Source of the DNA: Geobacillus sp. 46C-IIa
GTDB taxonomy: Bacteria; Bacillota; Bacilli; Bacillales; Anoxybacillaceae
DNA: 64,000 bases
Reading direction: 5' to 3'
Assembly (NCBI RefSeq): GCF_014679505.1
Contig: NZ_CP061474.1
Location: forward strand, 712,001-776,000
The stretch's first letter is position 1. The number at the start of each line of letters is the position of its first letter. The translations under genes were made by a program, and so were the position numbers. Below, piece after piece: positions 1 through 9,862 of this stretch. Below the pieces are notes generated by a model, which saw only the letters and a list, made by a program, of their open reading frames with translations, ran no database searches and was not told where the DNA came from.

Positions 1-2
1 AC

Positions 3-998
3 AATCATTATAAACGGATTAACTCCGGCAGCAAAATTGACGATGTCGAGCTGTCGAAAAGCAACATTTTGATGATCGGGCCGACCGGAAGCGGGAAAAC
101 GCTTTTGGCGCAAACATTGGCGCGTATTTTAAACGTGCCGTTTGCCATCGCCGATGCGACGTCGCTCACGGAAGCGGGTTATGTCGGTGAGGACGTCGAA
201 AACATTTTGCTGAAGCTCATTCAGGCGGCTGACTACGACGTCGAACGGGCGGAAAAAGGCATTATTTACATCGACGAAATCGATAAAATCGCTCGCAAAT
301 CGGAAAACCCTTCCATTACTCGCGACGTCTCGGGCGAAGGGGTGCAGCAGGCGCTGCTCAAAATTTTGGAAGGCACGATCGCCAGCGTTCCGCCGCAGGG
401 CGGCCGCAAACATCCGCATCAGGAGTTCATCCAAATCGACACGACGAACATTTTGTTCATTTGCGGCGGGGCGTTTGACGGCATCGAGCCGATCATTAAG
501 CGCCGCCTCGGCAAAAAAGTGATCGGGTTCGGTGCGGAAATGAACCAAGCCGATGTTGATGAGAAAAACTTGCTGTCGAAAGTGCTGCCGGAAGATTTAC
601 TCAAATTCGGGCTTATTCCGGAGTTTATCGGCCGTCTCCCAGTCATTACGACGCTTGAGCCGCTCGATGAACAAGCGCTGATTGACATTTTAACGAAACC
701 GAAAAACGCTATTGTCAAGCAGTACCAAAAAATGCTCGAGCTTGACGGCGTTGAACTAGAGTTTGAAGAAGCGGCGCTCCGCGAAATCGCCAAAAAAGCG
801 ATCGAACGGAAAACGGGTGCACGCGGCCTCCGTTCGATCATCGAAGGCATTATGCTTGATGTCATGTTTGAGCTTCCATCGCGCGAAGATGTACAAAAAT
901 GCATCATTACGCTCGATACCGTGCGCGGCACAAAACCGCCGAAGCTCATCCGCCACGACGGCACGGTGGTCGAACACGAACGGAAAACGTCCGCTTAA
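3..998 (+). CDS. clpX: ATP-dependent Clp protease ATP-binding subunit ClpX (5' truncated by window edge)
   Basis: ClpX is the AAA+ unfoldase that feeds substrates to ClpP in the cytoplasm. The reading frame is open from base 3 with no start in view, so the N-terminal zinc-finger part lies outside the window. Seen here: Walker A GPTGSGKT, Walker [12 protein letters not shown], the RKHPHQEF loop and sensor region, and the C-terminal small domain with the GARGLRSI motif typical of ClpX. The gene ends at a TAA followed 5 bases later by an intrinsic terminator, so it is separate from lonB. The order clpX-lonB-lonA-ysxC is that of B. subtilis. The family assignment is secure. Confidence 0.98.
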   Translation, partial: NHYKRINSGSKIDDVELSKSNILMIGPTGSGKTLLAQTLARILNVPFAIADATSLTEAGYVGEDVENILLKLIQAADYDVERAEKGIIYIDEIDKIARKSENPSITRDVSGEGVQQALLKILEGTIASVPPQGGRKHPHQEFIQIDTTNILFICGGAFDGIEPIIKRRLGKKVIGFGAEMNQADVDEKNLLSKVLPEDLLKFGLIPEFIGRLPVITTLEPLDEQALIDILTKPKNAIVKQYQKMLELDGVELEFEEAALREIAKKAIERKTGARGLRSIIEGIMLDVMFELPSREDVQKCIITLDTVRGTKPPKLIRHDGTVVEHERKTSA

Positions 999-1002
999 TG
1001 AG

Positions 1003-1034
1003 GAAACCGCCTTTTACGGCGGTTTCTTTTTTTG
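1003..1034 (+). terminator. Intrinsic terminator after clpX
   Basis: AAACCGCC (1004-1011) pairs with GGCGGTTT (1018-1025) and is followed by a T-rich run. It lies directly behind the clpX stop. Confidence 0.85.
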
Positions 1035-1048
1035 ACGGCATGCCCGAA

Positions 1049-1069
1049 GCGCCAGGCGGCGCTTTTTTT
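1049..1069 (+). terminator. Second terminator-like hairpin between clpX and lonB
   Basis: GCGCC (1049-1053) pairs with GGCGC (1058-1062), then seven T. With the first hairpin it forms a tandem pair that would insulate lonB from clpX. Confidence 0.6.
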
Positions 1070-1139
1070 GTTTATTCCCGCCGGTTCGCGGAGATACTAT
1101 CATACTACATACTACTTGAAGGCAGGAGGATATCGGGGC

Positions 1140-2816
1140 ATGGATTGGACGAATATCGTGCTTGTGATTCAGTTGTTGTTCGGGGTCATCATCGGCCTTT
1201 ATTTTTGGAATTTGCTAAAAGGACAGCGTGTGCAAAAAGTATCGATCGATAAAGAATCGCGCAAAGAGATGGAGCAGCTCCGCAAGCTGCGCTCCATTTC
1301 GCTTACCGAGCCGCTCGCGGAAAAAGTGCGGCCGAAAAGTTTTGATGATATCGTCGGCCAGGAAGATGGGATCAAGGCGCTGAAAGCGGCGCTGTGCGGG
1401 CCGAACCCGCAACATGTCATCATTTACGGACCGCCTGGCGTCGGCAAGACGGCTGCAGCCCGGCTCGTGTTGGAAGAAGCGAAAAAAAACCCGCTCTCCC
1501 CGTTTAAGAAAAATGCTGTATTCGTTGAGCTTGACGCGACAACGGCGCGCTTTGACGAGCGCGGCATCGCCGATCCGCTCATCGGCTCGGTGCATGACCC
1601 GATCTACCAAGGGGCCGGGGCGATGGGACAGGCCGGCATTCCCCAGCCGAAGCAAGGGGCGGTGACGAACGCTCATGGCGGCGTTTTGTTTATTGATGAA
1701 ATTGGCGAACTCCATCCGATCCAAATGAACAAGCTGCTCAAAGTGCTTGAGGATCGGAAAGTGTTTTTTGAAAGCGCCTACTACAGCAAAGAAAACCCGC
1801 AAATTCCAAGCCATATTCACGACATTTTCCAAAACGGGCTGCCGGCCGATTTCCGCCTTGTCGGGGCGACGACGCGAACGCCAAACGAGATTCCTCCGGC
1901 CATTCGTTCCCGTTGTTTAGAAGTGTTTTTCCGTGAATTGGATCAAGACGAAATCGCCTTGATCGCTAAAAAAGCGGCGGAAAAAATCCGCCTGAACGTC
2001 TCCGAAAGCGGCATTCGCCTTCTTTCCGCCTACGCGCGCAACGGCCGGGAAGCGGTCAACATGATGCAGATCGCCGCCGGCATCGCTATTACGGAAAATC
2101 GGGAGAAAATTTTGGATAAGGATATCGAATGGGTCATTCACTCAAGCCAAATGGCCCCGCGCTACGAAAAGAAAATCGCTTCCGCTCCGGCTGTCGGCGT
2201 TGTGAACGGCTTGGCGGTGTACGGGCCGAACACCGGCGCGCTTCTCGAAATCGAAGTGACCGCCCTGCCGGCGAAAGGAAAAGGATCGATCAATGTGACC
2301 GGCATTGTTGAGGAAGAAAGCATCGGCAGTCAGGAAAAATCGGTGCGCCGCAAAAGTATGGCGCGCGGCTCAGCGGAAAACGTGATTACCGTGCTGCGTG
2401 CGATGGGTGTGCCGGCGGATCGCTACGATATTCATGTCAACTTTCCAGGCGGAGTGCCGGTTGACGGCCCCTCGGCTGGGGTGGCGATCGCGGTTGGCAT
2501 TTATTCAGCCATTTACCAGCTGCCGGTCGATCATACTGTCGCGATGACCGGCGAAATCAGCATCCGCGGCTATGTCAAACCGGTCGGCGGTGTGTTTGCG
2601 AAAATCAAAGCGGCCAAGCAAGCCGGAGCGAAAAAAGTCATTATTCCGATTGAGAACATGCAATCGCTGTTGCGGGAAGTGAGCGGCATTCAAATTATCG
2701 CCGTCCGCCGCCTCGAGGAAGCGCTCGTCCATGTTTTCGGCGAAGAAGCGCTCCGTCGGGGAACCGCATTTTTGCCGGCTGCTGCCGCCGATCGTTCGGG
2801 GAAAAAGCTCGTATAA
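1140..2816 (+). CDS. lonB: Lon-like ATP-dependent protease LonB
   Basis: Membrane-associated AAA+ serine protease of sporulating Firmicutes; in B. subtilis it is made in the forespore. The ATG at 1140 is preceded by a strong GGAGGA site (about 1124-1129); 36 in-frame codons upstream lack one and were dropped, giving 558 residues (B. subtilis LonB is about 550). A hydrophobic N-terminal segment (about residues 4-20) would anchor it to the membrane. Walker A GPPGVGKT is near 97-104, followed by a sigma-54-activator-like AAA+ core. The C-terminal Lon protease domain has the Ser-Lys dyad: Ser in DGPSAG (about 445) and Lys in GGVFAK (about 488). No clear sigma-A promoter precedes it, which fits forespore expression (inference). 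Confidence 0.95.
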   Translation: MDWTNIVLVIQLLFGVIIGLYFWNLLKGQRVQKVSIDKESRKEMEQLRKLRSISLTEPLAEKVRPKSFDDIVGQEDGIKALKAALCGPNPQHVIIYGPPGVGKTAAARLVLEEAKKNPLSPFKKNAVFVELDATTARFDERGIADPLIGSVHDPIYQGAGAMGQAGIPQPKQGAVTNAHGGVLFIDEIGELHPIQMNKLLKVLEDRKVFFESAYYSKENPQIPSHIHDIFQNGLPADFRLVGATTRTPNEIPPAIRSRCLEVFFRELDQDEIALIAKKAAEKIRLNVSESGIRLLSAYARNGREAVNMMQIAAGIAITENREKILDKDIEWVIHSSQMAPRYEKKIASAPAVGVVNGLAVYGPNTGALLEIEVTALPAKGKGSINVTGIVEEESIGSQEKSVRRKSMARGSAENVITVLRAMGVPADRYDIHVNFPGGVPVDGPSAGVAIAVGIYSAIYQLPVDHTVAMTGEISIRGYVKPVGGVFAKIKAAKQAGAKKVIIPIENMQSLLREVSGIQIIAVRRLEEALVHVFGEEALRRGTAFLPAAAADRSGKKLV

Positions 2817-3084
2817 GCCAAGGATGGGCGATGACGGGATTAGCGCGTCCGCCTGCCTCCGGCGGCTGCGGGGCACACCGTTTCGTATGCGGCTGGCCAA
2901 GGGGCGGAATCGATAGGTTGACCAGTTGTCAGCACACGGCTTCGGCGCAAGCGGATGATCGCCGGAGTCGGTTTTTCTTTGCCCGCAAACAACGGCCGCC
3001 CCTTTTGGCGTTCGTCAAATTTTACAAATCCGGCTGTCGTACTATACAATAAACGAATAGAAACGAGATATGGAGGTGTTCGGC
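2817..3084 (+). other. lonB-lonA intergenic region
   Basis: About 268 bases with no gene I can support: short frames on both strands lack ribosome-binding sites. The only signal seen is the lonA promoter near its 3' end. I see no good terminator for lonB. Confidence 0.6.
3021..3048 (+). promoter_or_regulatory. Putative sigma-A promoter of lonA
   Basis: TTTACA (3021-3026), 16 bases, TATACA (3043-3048); TACAAT (3045-3050) at 18 bases is an alternative -10. It lies about 35 bases before the lonA start. No CIRCE or CtsR-type repeat was noticed next to it. Confidence 0.6.
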
Positions 3085-5412
3085 GTGAACGGAAAGAAAA
3101 AGGAGACGGCGGTCCCGCTTTTGCCGCTGCGGGGGCTGCTTGTGTTTCCGACGATGGTGCTCCACTTGGACGTCGGGCGCGAGAAATCGGTGAAAGCGCT
3201 CGAACAGGCGATGGTCGAGGACCATATGATTTTGCTGACGTCGCAAAAAGATGTCGCCGTCGACGAACCGGACATGGACGACTTATATAGAATGGGGACG
3301 ATAGCGCGCGTCAAGCAGCTGTTGAAACTGCCGAACGGCACGTTCCGCGTGCTTGTCGAAGGCATCGCCCGGGCGCTGATTACCGAAGTCGTCAGCGAGG
3401 AGCCGTATTTTTCTGTCAAGGTCGAAAAGTTTGCCGACCGGGCGGCGAAAGATTTAGAAGACGAGGCGCTCAAACGGACGATGCTCGAATATTTCGAGCA
3501 GTACATAAACTTGTCCAAGCGGTTGTCGGCTGACATTTACGCTTCGATCGTCGACATTGATGAGCCGGGGCGGATGGCCGATATTATCGCCTCGCATTTG
3601 CCGCTCAAGCTCGAAGAAAAACAGCGCATTTTAGAAACGATCGACGTCAAGGAACGGCTGAATAAAATTATTCAAATTTTGCACAACGAGAAAGAAGTGC
3701 TCCAGCTTGAGAAAAAAATTAGCGCCCGCGTCAAACAGTCGATGGAGCGGACGCAAAAAGAGTATTATTTGCGCGAGCAAATGAAAGCTATTCAAAAAGA
3801 GCTCGGCGAAAAAGAAGGAAAAACGGGTGAAGTCGAGACGCTCAAAGAGAAAATCGAAGCGGCCGGCATGCCCGAACACGTGAAAGAAACGGCGCTCAAG
3901 GAGCTTGACCGCTATGAAAAAATTCCGGCGACATCGGCCGAAAGCGCGGTCATCCGCAACTATTTAGATTGGCTCATCGCTTTGCCATGGTCGAAAGAGA
4001 CGGAAGACATTCACGACATTAAACGGGCGGAGGCGATTTTAAACGAAGAGCATTACGGGCTCGATAAGGTGAAAGAGCGGGTGCTCGAGTTTTTGTCGGT
4101 GCAGCAGCTGACCCAATCGTTAAAAGGACCGATTCTTTGCCTCGCCGGACCGCCGGGGGTCGGAAAAACGTCGCTTGCCCGCTCGATCGCCAAAGCGCTC
4201 GGCCGTCGTTTCGTCCGCATGTCGCTCGGCGGCGTGCGCGATGAATCGGAAATTCGCGGCCATCGCCGCACGTACGTCGGGGCGATGCCGGGCCGCATCA
4301 TTCAAGGAATGAAAAAAGCGGGCACGATCAATCCGGTCTTTTTGCTCGATGAAATCGACAAAATGTCAAGCGACTTCCGCGGCGACCCGTCTGCGGCCAT
4401 GCTTGAGGTGCTTGACCCGGAACAAAACCATACGTTCAGCGACCATTATATCGAAGAGCCGTACGATTTATCGAAAGTGATGTTTATCGCCACCGCCAAC
4501 AATTTGGCGACAATTCCGCAGCCGCTTTTGGATCGGATGGAAGTCATTCACATTCCAGGCTATACGGAAGTGGAAAAGCTGCATATCGCCAAACGGCATT
4601 TGCTGCCGAAGCAGCTGGCTGAGCACGGACTGAAAAAGGCGGCGCTCCAAGTTCGTGATGATGCGATGTTGGCTATCATCCGCCATTACACGCGTGAAGC
4701 CGGCGTGCGGGAGCTTGAGCGGCAGCTGGCTGCCATTTGCCGGAAAGCGGCCCGCCTCATCGTCTCCGGCGAGAAAAAGCGGGTGGTGGTTACGGAAAAT
4801 AATGTCGAAGAGTTTTTAGGGAAGCGAAAATATCGCTATGGTCAGGCGGAAGCGGAGGATCAAATTGGGGTGGCGACCGGGCTTGCGTACACGGCGTTTG
4901 GCGGCGATACGCTCGCCATCGAAGTGTCGCTCGCGAAAGGAAACGGCAAACTCGTTTTGACCGGGAAGCTCGGCGATGTGATGAAAGAGTCGGCGCAGGC
5001 GGCGTTCAGCTATGTGCGTTCGCGCGCCGAGGAGCTCGGCATCGACCCGAAATTTCACGAAACGTACGACATCCATATTCACGTTCCAGAAGGCGCCGTG
5101 CCAAAAGACGGCCCGTCCGCCGGCATTACGATCGCGACCGCGCTCATTTCCGCCTTAACGGGCAAGCCGGTCAGCCGGTTTGTCGGCATGACTGGGGAAA
5201 TCACGCTGCGCGGCCGCGTGCTTCCGATCGGCGGCTTAAAAGAGAAAACGTTAAGCGCCCACCGTGCCGGACTGAAAACGGTCATTTTGCCGAAAGACAA
5301 TGAGAAAGACTTGGCTGACATTCCAGACACGGTAACGCGCGATTTGCGTTTTGTGCTCGTCTCCCATCTCGATGAAGTGCTGCCGCATGCGCTTGTGGGG
5401 TGGAAACGGTGA
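3085..5412 (+). CDS. lonA: ATP-dependent protease LonA
   Basis: Cytoplasmic AAA+ serine protease that degrades misfolded and regulatory proteins. I chose GTG at 3085 because GGAGGTG (3072-3078) is an ideal ribosome-binding site for it; the ATG at 3070 overlaps that site. This gives 775 residues against 774 in B. subtilis. Domains in order: LON substrate-binding domain (about 8-200), coiled-coil linker, AAA+ module with Walker A GPPGVGKT near 355 and Walker [11 protein letters not shown], then the protease domain with Ser in KDGPSAG (about 678) and Lys in GGLKEK (about 721). Its TGA overlaps the ysxC start in a GTGA junction, so ysxC is translationally coupled. Confidence 0.97.
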   Translation: MNGKKKETAVPLLPLRGLLVFPTMVLHLDVGREKSVKALEQAMVEDHMILLTSQKDVAVDEPDMDDLYRMGTIARVKQLLKLPNGTFRVLVEGIARALITEVVSEEPYFSVKVEKFADRAAKDLEDEALKRTMLEYFEQYINLSKRLSADIYASIVDIDEPGRMADIIASHLPLKLEEKQRILETIDVKERLNKIIQILHNEKEVLQLEKKISARVKQSMERTQKEYYLREQMKAIQKELGEKEGKTGEVETLKEKIEAAGMPEHVKETALKELDRYEKIPATSAESAVIRNYLDWLIALPWSKETEDIHDIKRAEAILNEEHYGLDKVKERVLEFLSVQQLTQSLKGPILCLAGPPGVGKTSLARSIAKALGRRFVRMSLGGVRDESEIRGHRRTYVGAMPGRIIQGMKKAGTINPVFLLDEIDKMSSDFRGDPSAAMLEVLDPEQNHTFSDHYIEEPYDLSKVMFIATANNLATIPQPLLDRMEVIHIPGYTEVEKLHIAKRHLLPKQLAEHGLKKAALQVRDDAMLAIIRHYTREAGVRELERQLAAICRKAARLIVSGEKKRVVVTENNVEEFLGKRKYRYGQAEAEDQIGVATGLAYTAFGGDTLAIEVSLAKGNGKLVLTGKLGDVMKESAQAAFSYVRSRAEELGIDPKFHETYDIHIHVPEGAVPKDGPSAGITIATALISALTGKPVSRFVGMTGEITLRGRVLPIGGLKEKTLSAHRAGLKTVILPKDNEKDLADIPDTVTRDLRFVLVSHLDEVLPHALVGWKR

Positions 5413-5996
5413 ACGTGACGAAAGCGGAGCTCGTCATCAGCGCTGTCAAACCGGACCAATATCCGGCCGGCGGGCGGCCGGAAGTGGCGCTCGCCGGCCG
5501 CTCAAACGTCGGCAAATCGTCATTTATCAACAAAATGATCAATCGAAAAAACTTGGCGCGCACCTCATCAAAGCCAGGCAAAACACAGACGTTGAACTTT
5601 TATTTGATTAACGATTCGTTTTACTTTGTCGACGTGCCCGGCTACGGGTTTGCCCGCGTGTCCAAGCAGGAGCGGCAAAAATGGGGAAAAATGATGGAGA
5701 CGTATTTTACGACGCGCGAGACGCTCAAAGCGGCGCTGCTGCTTGTCGATTTGCGCCACCCGCCGACGAAAGACGATGTCATGATGTATGAGTTTTTCAA
5801 ACATTACGAGATTCCGGTCATTGTCATTGCGACGAAAGCGGATAAAGTGCCGCGCGGCAAGCAGCAAAGCCATGCGAAAATCGCGCGTGAAACGCTGGGG
5901 CTGGCGGCCGGGGATTTGCTCATTTTGTTTTCCGCCGAGACCGGGCAAGGAAAAGAGGAAGCGTGGGCGGCGCTCTTGCCGTTTTTGACCGAGTGA
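5409..5996 (+). CDS. ysxC: Ribosome biogenesis GTP-binding protein YsxC/EngB
   Basis: Essential TRAFAC-class GTPase needed for late assembly of the 50S subunit. GTG at 5409 overlaps the lonA stop (GTGA), and GTGGGGTGG upstream serves as ribosome-binding site; this start aligns with the B. subtilis N-terminus and gives 195 residues. G motifs are all present: G1 GRSNVGKS (about 30), G2 with the conserved T in [10 protein letters not shown]3 DVPGYG, G4 TKAD and G5-like FSAE. The family is widely distributed and its place behind lonA is conserved. A terminator follows. Confidence 0.97.
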   Translation: MNVTKAELVISAVKPDQYPAGGRPEVALAGRSNVGKSSFINKMINRKNLARTSSKPGKTQTLNFYLINDSFYFVDVPGYGFARVSKQERQKWGKMMETYFTTRETLKAALLLVDLRHPPTKDDVMMYEFFKHYEIPVIVIATKADKVPRGKQQSHAKIARETLGLAAGDLLILFSAETGQGKEEAWAALLPFLTE

Positions 5997-6028
5997 CAAA
6001 ACGAAATCGGCATATATGGCGGTGGCGA

Positions 6029-6062
6029 AAGGTGTCCCGATCGTTCGAGACACCTTCTTTTC
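6029..6062 (+). terminator. Intrinsic terminator after ysxC
   Basis: AAGGTGTC (6029-6036) pairs with GACACCTT (6049-6056), followed by CTTTTCG. It sits between the convergent ysxC and the downstream minus-strand gene and may serve both. Confidence 0.8.
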
Positions 6063-6070
6063 GTTTCCGG

Positions 6071-6556
6071 CTACCTTCGTTTGGCCCATAATACGTAAAT
6101 GCCGAGGACGATGAGCCCGAGCGGCCAAAACTTCCAGACGGAAGAAAGGCCGGTCTGGACGAGGTGAAACAGCGGTTGGCCGCGGCCGGAGAACGTCAGC
6201 ACAACGGCGAGAAGCAAAAAAAATGCGCCGAAGCCGGCTCCGCTTTTTTGTTTGCGGCTGCCGGCCAAAAAAGAGAGCGCGATGATGAAAAAAAACATGT
6301 TTGCGCCATGGGGCCAGGACGGAAAGGCGCTCGCAAGCAACAGCTCGACGCCGAAGCCGAACAAAAGAAAGCCGGGGAAGACATAATGGTACTCACGCGC
6401 CGAATACGCCTGCCCGAGCAAGGCGGCGCCGCAAATGGCGAGCAAAGCCGGCCACCCTTGGAGGAAGCGGAGCAATGGAATCGCCATTTGCCCGGCGAGA
6501 AAATATAACCCGAGGCCGATGAACAATATGCCGGAGAAAGCGGCTCTGTTTTTCAC
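6071..6556 (-). CDS. Four- to five-pass small membrane protein, LiaF-N/DUF5668-like
   Basis: Predicted integral membrane protein of 161 residues, function unknown. GTG at 6556 is preceded by an ACGGGGGGC ribosome-binding site; an in-frame ATG at 6586 has none. Hydrophobic segments fall at about residues 5-24, 30-45, 58-75, 85-97, 107-120 and 133-152, separated by short basic or aromatic loops. The pattern of short membrane repeats resembles the N-terminal membrane module of LiaF-type and DUF5668 proteins (family resemblance by eye, not a search). It is transcribed divergently from hemA, and a perfect 12-bp palindrome lies between them. Confidence 0.6.
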   Translation of the reverse strand: MKNRAAFSGILFIGLGLYFLAGQMAIPLLRFLQGWPALLAICGAALLGQAYSAREYHYVFPGFLLFGFGVELLLASAFPSWPHGANMFFFIIALSFLAGSRKQKSGAGFGAFFLLLAVVLTFSGRGQPLFHLVQTGLSSVWKFWPLGLIVLGIYVLWAKRR

Positions 6557-6604
6557 GATCGTGCCCCCCGTTTCCCATTTAGACATGTTTATGGTAGAAT
6601 GATC

Positions 6605-6616
6605 ACTGTATACAGT
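6605..6616. promoter_or_regulatory. Perfect 12-bp palindrome, candidate operator
   Basis: ACTGTATACAGT is an exact inverted repeat between the divergent membrane gene and hemA. Read on the minus strand it lies a few bases after a possible -10 (TATGAT), a normal place for a repressor site. No regulator for it is encoded nearby. Confidence 0.4.
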
Positions 6617-6677
6617 TTATCATAGCTCGCGATCGATGTTCACAATTTTTTCAAACCGGAACGATGGACGTCTATGT

Positions 6678-6683
6678 TATAAT
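6678..6683 (+). promoter_or_regulatory. Putative hemA promoter -10 element
   Basis: TATAAT at 6678-6683 lies 38 bases before the hemA start. No matching -35 is seen at 16-18 bases. It overlaps a TTATAATAAT sequence that is half of a PerR box. Confidence 0.45.
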
Positions 6684-6720
6684 AATAGAAGGGATTTGGC
6701 TAAGAAGGGGGGATTGCACC

Positions 6721-8088
6721 GTGCAGATCATCGTGGTTGGCGTCAACTATAAAACCGCCCCTGTAGAAATTCGGGAAAAGTTGGCGTTTGGCGAGACTGA
6801 GCTCGGCGAGGCGATGACACAGCTCGCTAAGCAAAAAAGCATCCTCGAAAACGTCATCGTGTCAACATGCAACCGGACGGAAATTTACGCGGTCGTCGAT
6901 CAACTGCATACCGGCCGTTACTATATAAAAGCGTTTTTAGCCGACTGGTCCGGAATGGAAGCGGAAGCGATCGCCCCGTATTTGCTTGTCTTTGAAGGAG
7001 AGGCGGCCGCGGGGCATTTGTTCCGCGTAGCCGCCGGCCTCGATTCGATGGTGCTCGGAGAAACGCAAATTTTAGGACAAGTGAAAGACAGTTATTTGCT
7101 CGCTCAAGAGCTTGGAACGAGCGGCACGATTTTTAACCACCTGTTTAAACAGGCGGTGACGTTCGCCAAACGCGCCCATTCGGAAACCGGGATCGGCGCG
7201 CATGCCGTGTCGGTCAGCTATGCGGCTGTCGAATTGGCCAAGAAAATTTTCGGCCATCTTAACGGCAAGCACGTCCTTATTATCGGTGCCGGGAAAATGG
7301 GAACGCTGGCAGCGCAAAACTTGTACGGCAACGGTGTCGGCAAAGTGACGGTCGTCAACCGGACGCTTGAAAAAGCGAAGCAGCTCGCGGCGCAATTTTC
7401 TGGCGAGGCGAAACCGCTCAGCGAATTGTCGTGCGCGTTGCTCGAAGCGGATATCGTCATCAGCTCGACGGGAGCGAAAGGCTACATGTTAACGAAAGAG
7501 ATGATGGCGCCGCTTGAGAAAATGCGGAAAGGCCGCCCGCTGTTTATGGTCGACATCGCCGTGCCGCGCGATTTAGACCCGGCGCTCGCCGAACTGGAAA
7601 CGGTCTTTTTGTACGACATTGACGACTTGCAAGACGTCGTCGCCGCGAATTTGGCCGAACGGCAAAAGGCTGCCGCCCGCATCGAGACGATGATTGAAAC
7701 GGAACTGGCAGCGTTTGGCCAATGGCTGCAGACGCTCGGCGTCGTGCCGGTCATCGCAGCGCTGCGCGAAAAAGCGCTCGCCATTCAGGCGGAAACGATG
7801 AAAAGCTTGGAACGGAAGCTGCCCCATTTGTCGGAGCGCGATCGGAAAGTGCTGAACAAACATACGAAAAGCATTATTAACCAGCTGCTCCGCGACCCGA
7901 TTTTACAGGCAAAGGAGCTTGCCGCCGGTCCGAACGCCGACGAAGCGCTTCAGCTGTTTATGAAAATTTTTAATATCGAAGATGCGGTGAAAGCAGAGCA
8001 ACGGAATGTGCAGCAGGCAGAAGGGCAGTTGCGGGATGAGCAGCAGGCGGAAGCGGCCCGCGCCGCCCGCCCATCATGGCAGCTGTAA
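6721..8088 (+). CDS. hemA: Glutamyl-tRNA reductase
   Basis: First committed step of tetrapyrrole synthesis: NADPH-dependent reduction of Glu-tRNA to glutamate-1-semialdehyde. GTG at 6721 follows AAGGGGGG; 455 residues, the same as B. subtilis HemA, and the 19 codons upstream are dropped. The catalytic Cys lies in [11 protein letters not shown] (about residue 50). [16 protein letters not shown] is the family signature, GAGKMG (near 190) the NADPH-binding Rossmann motif, and the C-terminal helical dimerisation domain is complete. It heads the six-gene hemAXCDBL operon. Confidence 0.97.
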   Translation: MQIIVVGVNYKTAPVEIREKLAFGETELGEAMTQLAKQKSILENVIVSTCNRTEIYAVVDQLHTGRYYIKAFLADWSGMEAEAIAPYLLVFEGEAAAGHLFRVAAGLDSMVLGETQILGQVKDSYLLAQELGTSGTIFNHLFKQAVTFAKRAHSETGIGAHAVSVSYAAVELAKKIFGHLNGKHVLIIGAGKMGTLAAQNLYGNGVGKVTVVNRTLEKAKQLAAQFSGEAKPLSELSCALLEADIVISSTGAKGYMLTKEMMAPLEKMRKGRPLFMVDIAVPRDLDPALAELETVFLYDIDDLQDVVAANLAERQKAAARIETMIETELAAFGQWLQTLGVVPVIAALREKALAIQAETMKSLERKLPHLSERDRKVLNKHTKSIINQLLRDPILQAKELAAGPNADEALQLFMKIFNIEDAVKAEQRNVQQAEGQLRDEQQAEAARAARPSWQL

Positions 8089-8098
8089 GGTGGGATGA

Positions 8099-8917
8099 AT
8101 GGTGGCGCCGTTGTATGAACTGTCTATTTTGCTCTACATTGCTTCGATTCTTTTCTATTTTATCGATTTTTTGCAGCAAAACCGGAAGGCGAATGAAACC
8201 GCCTTCTGGTTGCTTTCTGCCGTGTGGCTGCTGCAAACATTGACGTTCGCCTTCCGCATCGTGGAAACAAAGCGCTTTCCGATTTTAACGATGTCGGAAG
8301 GGCTTTATTTTTACGCTTGGCTGCTGATCACGCTGTCGCTCGTCATCAACCGGCTGCTGCGCGTCGATTTCATCGTCTTTTTTACGAACGTGCTCGCCTT
8401 TTTTATTTTGGCCATTCATACGTTCGTGCCGTCCTCGCAGTCGCCGGCTGTCGCCGAACGGCTCGTCTCCGAGCTTCTGATCATCCACATTACCCTTGCC
8501 CTTGGGGCATACGCAGCGTTTACGCTGTCCTTTCTGTTCTCGGTGCTGTACGTGCTGCAGTACAGTTTGCTGAAAAAGAAAAAGTGGGGCGCGCGCCTTT
8601 GGCGGATGGCTGATTTGTCGAAGCTCGATTTTTTGTCGTACGTTTTAAATTTGCTCGGTTTGCCTATGTTGTTATTAGGGTTGATTCTCGGCGTGATTTG
8701 GGCGTACATTCAAATCGATCATTTCCGATGGTATGACGCGAAAGTGCTCGGGTCGTTTGTCGTTCTTCTCGTTTATGGCGTCTATTTTTACAAACGGGTC
8801 GTCCGGCAGATGCAAGGAAAGGCGATCGCGTTATGGAATATCGGTTCGTTTTTATTTTTGCTTGTCAACTTTTTCTTGTTTGGCAGTTTATCAAAATTTC
8901 ATTTTTGGTATGCGTAA
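8099..8917 (+). CDS. hemX: HemX, membrane protein of the cytochrome c assembly family
   Basis: Polytopic membrane protein of 272 residues with about eight hydrophobic segments, in the CcsA/CcmF-like superfamily. In B. subtilis HemX lowers the steady-state level of HemA, so it acts as a negative modulator of haem synthesis. ATG at 8099 follows AAGGTGGG closely. The tail GSLSKFHFWYA is typical of the family. It lies 10 bases after hemA and 15 before hemC, so it is within the operon. Confidence 0.92.
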   Translation: MVAPLYELSILLYIASILFYFIDFLQQNRKANETAFWLLSAVWLLQTLTFAFRIVETKRFPILTMSEGLYFYAWLLITLSLVINRLLRVDFIVFFTNVLAFFILAIHTFVPSSQSPAVAERLVSELLIIHITLALGAYAAFTLSFLFSVLYVLQYSLLKKKKWGARLWRMADLSKLDFLSYVLNLLGLPMLLLGLILGVIWAYIQIDHFRWYDAKVLGSFVVLLVYGVYFYKRVVRQMQGKAIALWNIGSFLFLLVNFFLFGSLSKFHFWYA

Positions 8918-8932
8918 TTGAGGAGGAACGAG

Positions 8933-9862
8933 ATGCGAAACATTGTCGTCGGCTCGCGGCGCAGCAAGCTCGCCTTGACTCAGACGAACTGGGTGATCAA
9001 CGAATTGAAGCGGCTCGGGGCGCCGTTTATGTTTGAGGTGAAAGAAATCGTCACGAAAGGAGACCGCGTGCTCGATGTCACGCTTTCCAAAGTGGGTGGC
9101 AAGGGACTGTTTGTCAAAGAAATCGAGCATGAATTGCTGACCGGCGGCATCGATATGGCGGTCCACAGCATGAAAGACATGCCGGCGGTGCTGCCAAGCG
9201 GATTGGTGATCGGCTCGGTTCCCCAGCGTGAGGATGCGCGCGATGTGCTCGTCAGCAAAGGAAATCGAACGCTTTCCGATCTGCCGCGTGGGGCGGTCAT
9301 CGGCACGAGCAGCCTGCGCCGTTCGGCGCAGCTGCTCGCCTATCGCCCGGATGTGACGATCAAATGGATCCGCGGGAACATTGATACAAGATTAGCGAAG
9401 CTAGAAAACGAAGATTACGATGCCATCGTGCTGGCGGCAGCCGGTTTGGCGCGCATGGGCTGGAGCGATGATGTCATCAGCGACTACTTGCCGCCGGACG
9501 TATGCGTCCCGGCGGTCGGTCAAGGGGCGCTTGCCGTCGAGTGCCGCGAAAATGATCTCGAACTGCGCGAATGGCTGAACCGTCTGAACGATGAACAGAC
9601 GGAACGGGCTGTTCGCGCGGAGCGTGCCTTTTTGCAGCAGATGGAAGGTGGATGCCAAGTGCCGATTGCCGGCTATGCGGAAGTGAAGGAGGGAACGGTG
9701 CGCCTTACCGCGCTTGTTGCCTCCCCAGATGGCAAAGAACTGTATAAGGAAATCGTCACTGGAGCCGATCCGGAAGCGGTCGGCCGACAGGCGGCTGCCA
9801 TCTTGAGCGAACAAGGGGCAAAAGCGTTGATCGAGCGGGTGAAAAAGGAGCTGGGCGACTAA
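8933..9862 (+). CDS. hemC: Porphobilinogen deaminase (hydroxymethylbilane synthase)
   Basis: Condenses four porphobilinogen molecules into hydroxymethylbilane. ATG at 8933 follows GAGGAGG; 309 residues. The dipyrromethane-cofactor Cys is in EGGCQVP (about 241), the catalytic Asp region in KDMPAVLP, and substrate-binding arginines in SSLRRSAQL and [10 protein letters not shown]. The stop and the hemD start share a TAATG. Confidence 0.97.
   Translation: MRNIVVGSRRSKLALTQTNWVINELKRLGAPFMFEVKEIVTKGDRVLDVTLSKVGGKGLFVKEIEHELLTGGIDMAVHSMKDMPAVLPSGLVIGSVPQREDARDVLVSKGNRTLSDLPRGAVIGTSSLRRSAQLLAYRPDVTIKWIRGNIDTRLAKLENEDYDAIVLAAAGLARMGWSDDVISDYLPPDVCVPAVGQGALAVECRENDLELREWLNRLNDEQTERAVRAERAFLQQMEGGCQVPIAGYAEVKEGTVRLTALVASPDGKELYKEIVTGADPEAVGRQAAAILSEQGAKALIERVKKELGD

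Noticed and set aside
2831..3052. Short frames on both strands between lonB and lonA
   Set aside because: No ribosome-binding sites, Arg/Pro-rich composition, and they overlap the lonA promoter.
6677..6691. PerR box before hemA
   Set aside because: TTATAATAATAGAAG matches only the left half of TTATAATNATTATAA; the right half is poor, so control by PerR cannot be claimed.
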